A stretch of 6,244 nucleotides of DNA from Candidatus Eiseniibacteriota bacterium. GTDB taxonomy: Bacteria > Eisenbacteria > RBG-16-71-46. Below the pieces are notes generated by a model. It saw nothing but the letters and a program-made list of their open reading frames with translations. It had not been told where the DNA came from and did no database searches. The stretch spans positions 1 through 6,244 of the forward strand of contig JAHFBX010000183.1 of the NCBI GenBank assembly GCA_023249815.1. The letters are read 5' to 3'. Position numbers and translations under genes: made by a program. Every line of letters begins with the position of its first letter. Positions within the stretch are counted from its first letter, which is position 1. Below are positions 5,792 through 6,244 of this stretch, in pieces.

Positions 5792-5838
5792 GCCCTGGCG
5801 GACTTCAGGGGATTCTGGCCACGGGCGGACGCCAGGGC
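5792..5838. repeat. 9-bp inverted repeat with 29-base loop
   Basis: GCCCTGGCG (5792-5800) is the exact reverse complement of CGCCAGGGC (5830-5838). It lies just downstream, in the minus-strand sense, of the hairpin at 5850-5880. It could be part of a structured 3' end or a binding site; it has no U tract. Confidence 0.35.
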
Positions 5839-5849
5839 AGGATGCGACA

Positions 5850-5880
5850 CGGGCGCGGCGCCCCAACGGCGCCGCGCCCG
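5850..5880. terminator. Strong GC hairpin downstream of the gene ending at 5907
   Basis: CGGGCGCGGCG (5850-5860) pairs perfectly over 11 bp with CGCCGCGCCCG (5870-5880), loop CCCCAACGG. It lies 26 bases beyond the stop codon at 5907-5909 on the minus strand, where a terminator would be expected. Neither strand has a U tract after the stem (minus strand continues TGTCGCATCC), so it is not a classical intrinsic terminator. It may act as an RNA 3'-end stabiliser or a U-less terminator of the kind proposed for GC-rich bacteria. Confidence 0.45.
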
Positions 5881-5906
5881 ATAAAACGTCACTTGAGAGC
5901 AGCCTG

Positions 5907-6244
5907 TCAGGCTCGGCCGGCGATGGCCTCCCGGACGATCCAGATGCCGGTGCGCTCGTGCACCTGCGTCTGGATGCGAGATTCGTCACCGCCGTAGTGT
6001 GACAGGAAGATCCGCTTCAGCGATTCGGCCTCGTCGCTGTGGAAGTAGCGGCGCGCGCGCGTGAACATGTCGTCTCGCTGCGAATAGACGAACGCGGTCA
6101 CCTGGGTGACGCGGTCGTAGTGGTTCTCGCTGTAGGCCGCCTCGGGAGAGTCCTCCATGTCGAGCCACAGCGACGCGTGGGGCTCCAGGACCTCGAAGCC
6201 GTGCTTCGACTTCATGAGGTGCTCCCACAGCCCGAAGATCTCGA
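5907..6244 (-). CDS. Unrecognised soluble protein, C-terminal part (5' end beyond right edge)
   Basis: At least 111 codons on the minus strand ending in TGA at 5907-5909. I do not recognise the family. The sequence has no signal peptide or membrane segment and is rich in charged and aromatic residues, with stretches such as SLWLDMEDSPEAAYSENHYD, FVYSQRDDMFTRARRYFHSD and SLKRIFLSHYGGDESRI, ending RTGIWIVREAIAGRA; this suggests a compact mixed alpha/beta cytoplasmic protein. An ATG at 6215 has GGGAG 6 bases before it and could be a start of a 102-residue protein. However, the nine codons upstream to the edge (E-I-F-G-L-W-E-H-L) stay open and all end in G or C, so I favour a longer gene truncated by the window. 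It precedes the MglA-like gene in the same orientation but with a 318-base gap. Confidence 0.65.
   Translation of the reverse strand, partial: EIFGLWEHLMKSKHGFEVLEPHASLWLDMEDSPEAAYSENHYDRVTQVTAFVYSQRDDMFTRARRYFHSDEAESLKRIFLSHYGGDESRIQTQVHERTGIWIVREAIAGRA

Larger units (their letters stand above)
5589..5906. other. Structured non-coding region upstream of the MglA-like gene
   Basis: These 318 bases carry no convincing gene; the open frames here are continuations or shadows without family similarity or ribosome binding sites. The region should contain the 3' end signal of the gene ending at 5907 and the promoter of the GTPase gene. It holds several inverted repeats, listed separately: CCGCGG-ATTTC-CCGCGG (5731-5747), GCCCTGGCG / CGCCAGGGC (5792-5838), and the long GC hairpin at 5850-5880. 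I see no strong sigma-70 promoter; one weak sigma-28-like candidate is discussed as a finding. Confidence 0.55.

Noticed and set aside
1..6244. tRNA, rRNA, CRISPR, IS or defence-system genes
   Set aside because: No tRNA-like cloverleaf, no regularly spaced repeats, no transposase, nuclease or integrase motif was seen on either strand.

Overview
The window is GC-rich (about 68-70% by eye) with strong G/C third-position bias, and it looks like chromosomal DNA of a free-living bacterium with two membranes. The mix of CsrA, a membrane-bound RsbU/SpoIIE-type phosphatase, an MglA-type polarity GTPase and a short secreted beta-rich protein fits a deep-branching group such as Eisenbacteria/FCB-like lineages, Gemmatimonadota or myxobacteria-like phyla. 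This placement is an inference from gene content only. No rRNA, tRNA, CRISPR array, insertion sequence, integrase or other sign of a mobile region is visible.

Layout, left to right. Positions 1-81 hold the start of csrA on the minus strand, running off the left edge. A 242-base divergent region follows, with a small dyad and GGA motifs in the csrA leader. Positions 324-2783 (plus strand) hold a large membrane phosphatase: one membrane helix, a PDZ domain, a multi-pass membrane region, a GAF-like domain, a helical linker and an intact PP2C/SpoIIE catalytic domain. Positions 2784-3081 lie between convergent genes and hold a possible 18-residue ORF with a perfect Shine-Dalgarno and tandem Trp codons, followed by a strong hairpin that can serve as a bidirectional terminator.

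The rest is on the minus strand. trpA (3082-3873) lies 7 bases downstream of a small secreted protein gene (3881-4354). That gene has a very clear TTGACA-17-TAGTTT promoter, so the two probably form one operon. An MglA-like GTPase (4479-5588) carries a Pro/Ala-rich C-terminal extension of about 175 residues ending in a compact beta-like tail. A 318-base non-coding, structured region separates it from an unrecognised gene (5907 to the right edge), which is incomplete at its 5' end.

Three genes are signalling or regulatory (CsrA, RsbU-like phosphatase, MglA-like GTPase), one is metabolic (trpA), and two are uncharacterised. No partner-switching proteins (STAS or anti-sigma factor), no MglB and no TrpB lie inside the window, so the partners must be elsewhere. 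The most unusual points are the PDZ/multi-pass/phosphatase architecture, the long tail on the MglA-like GTPase, and trpA detached from trpB and joined to a secreted protein gene.
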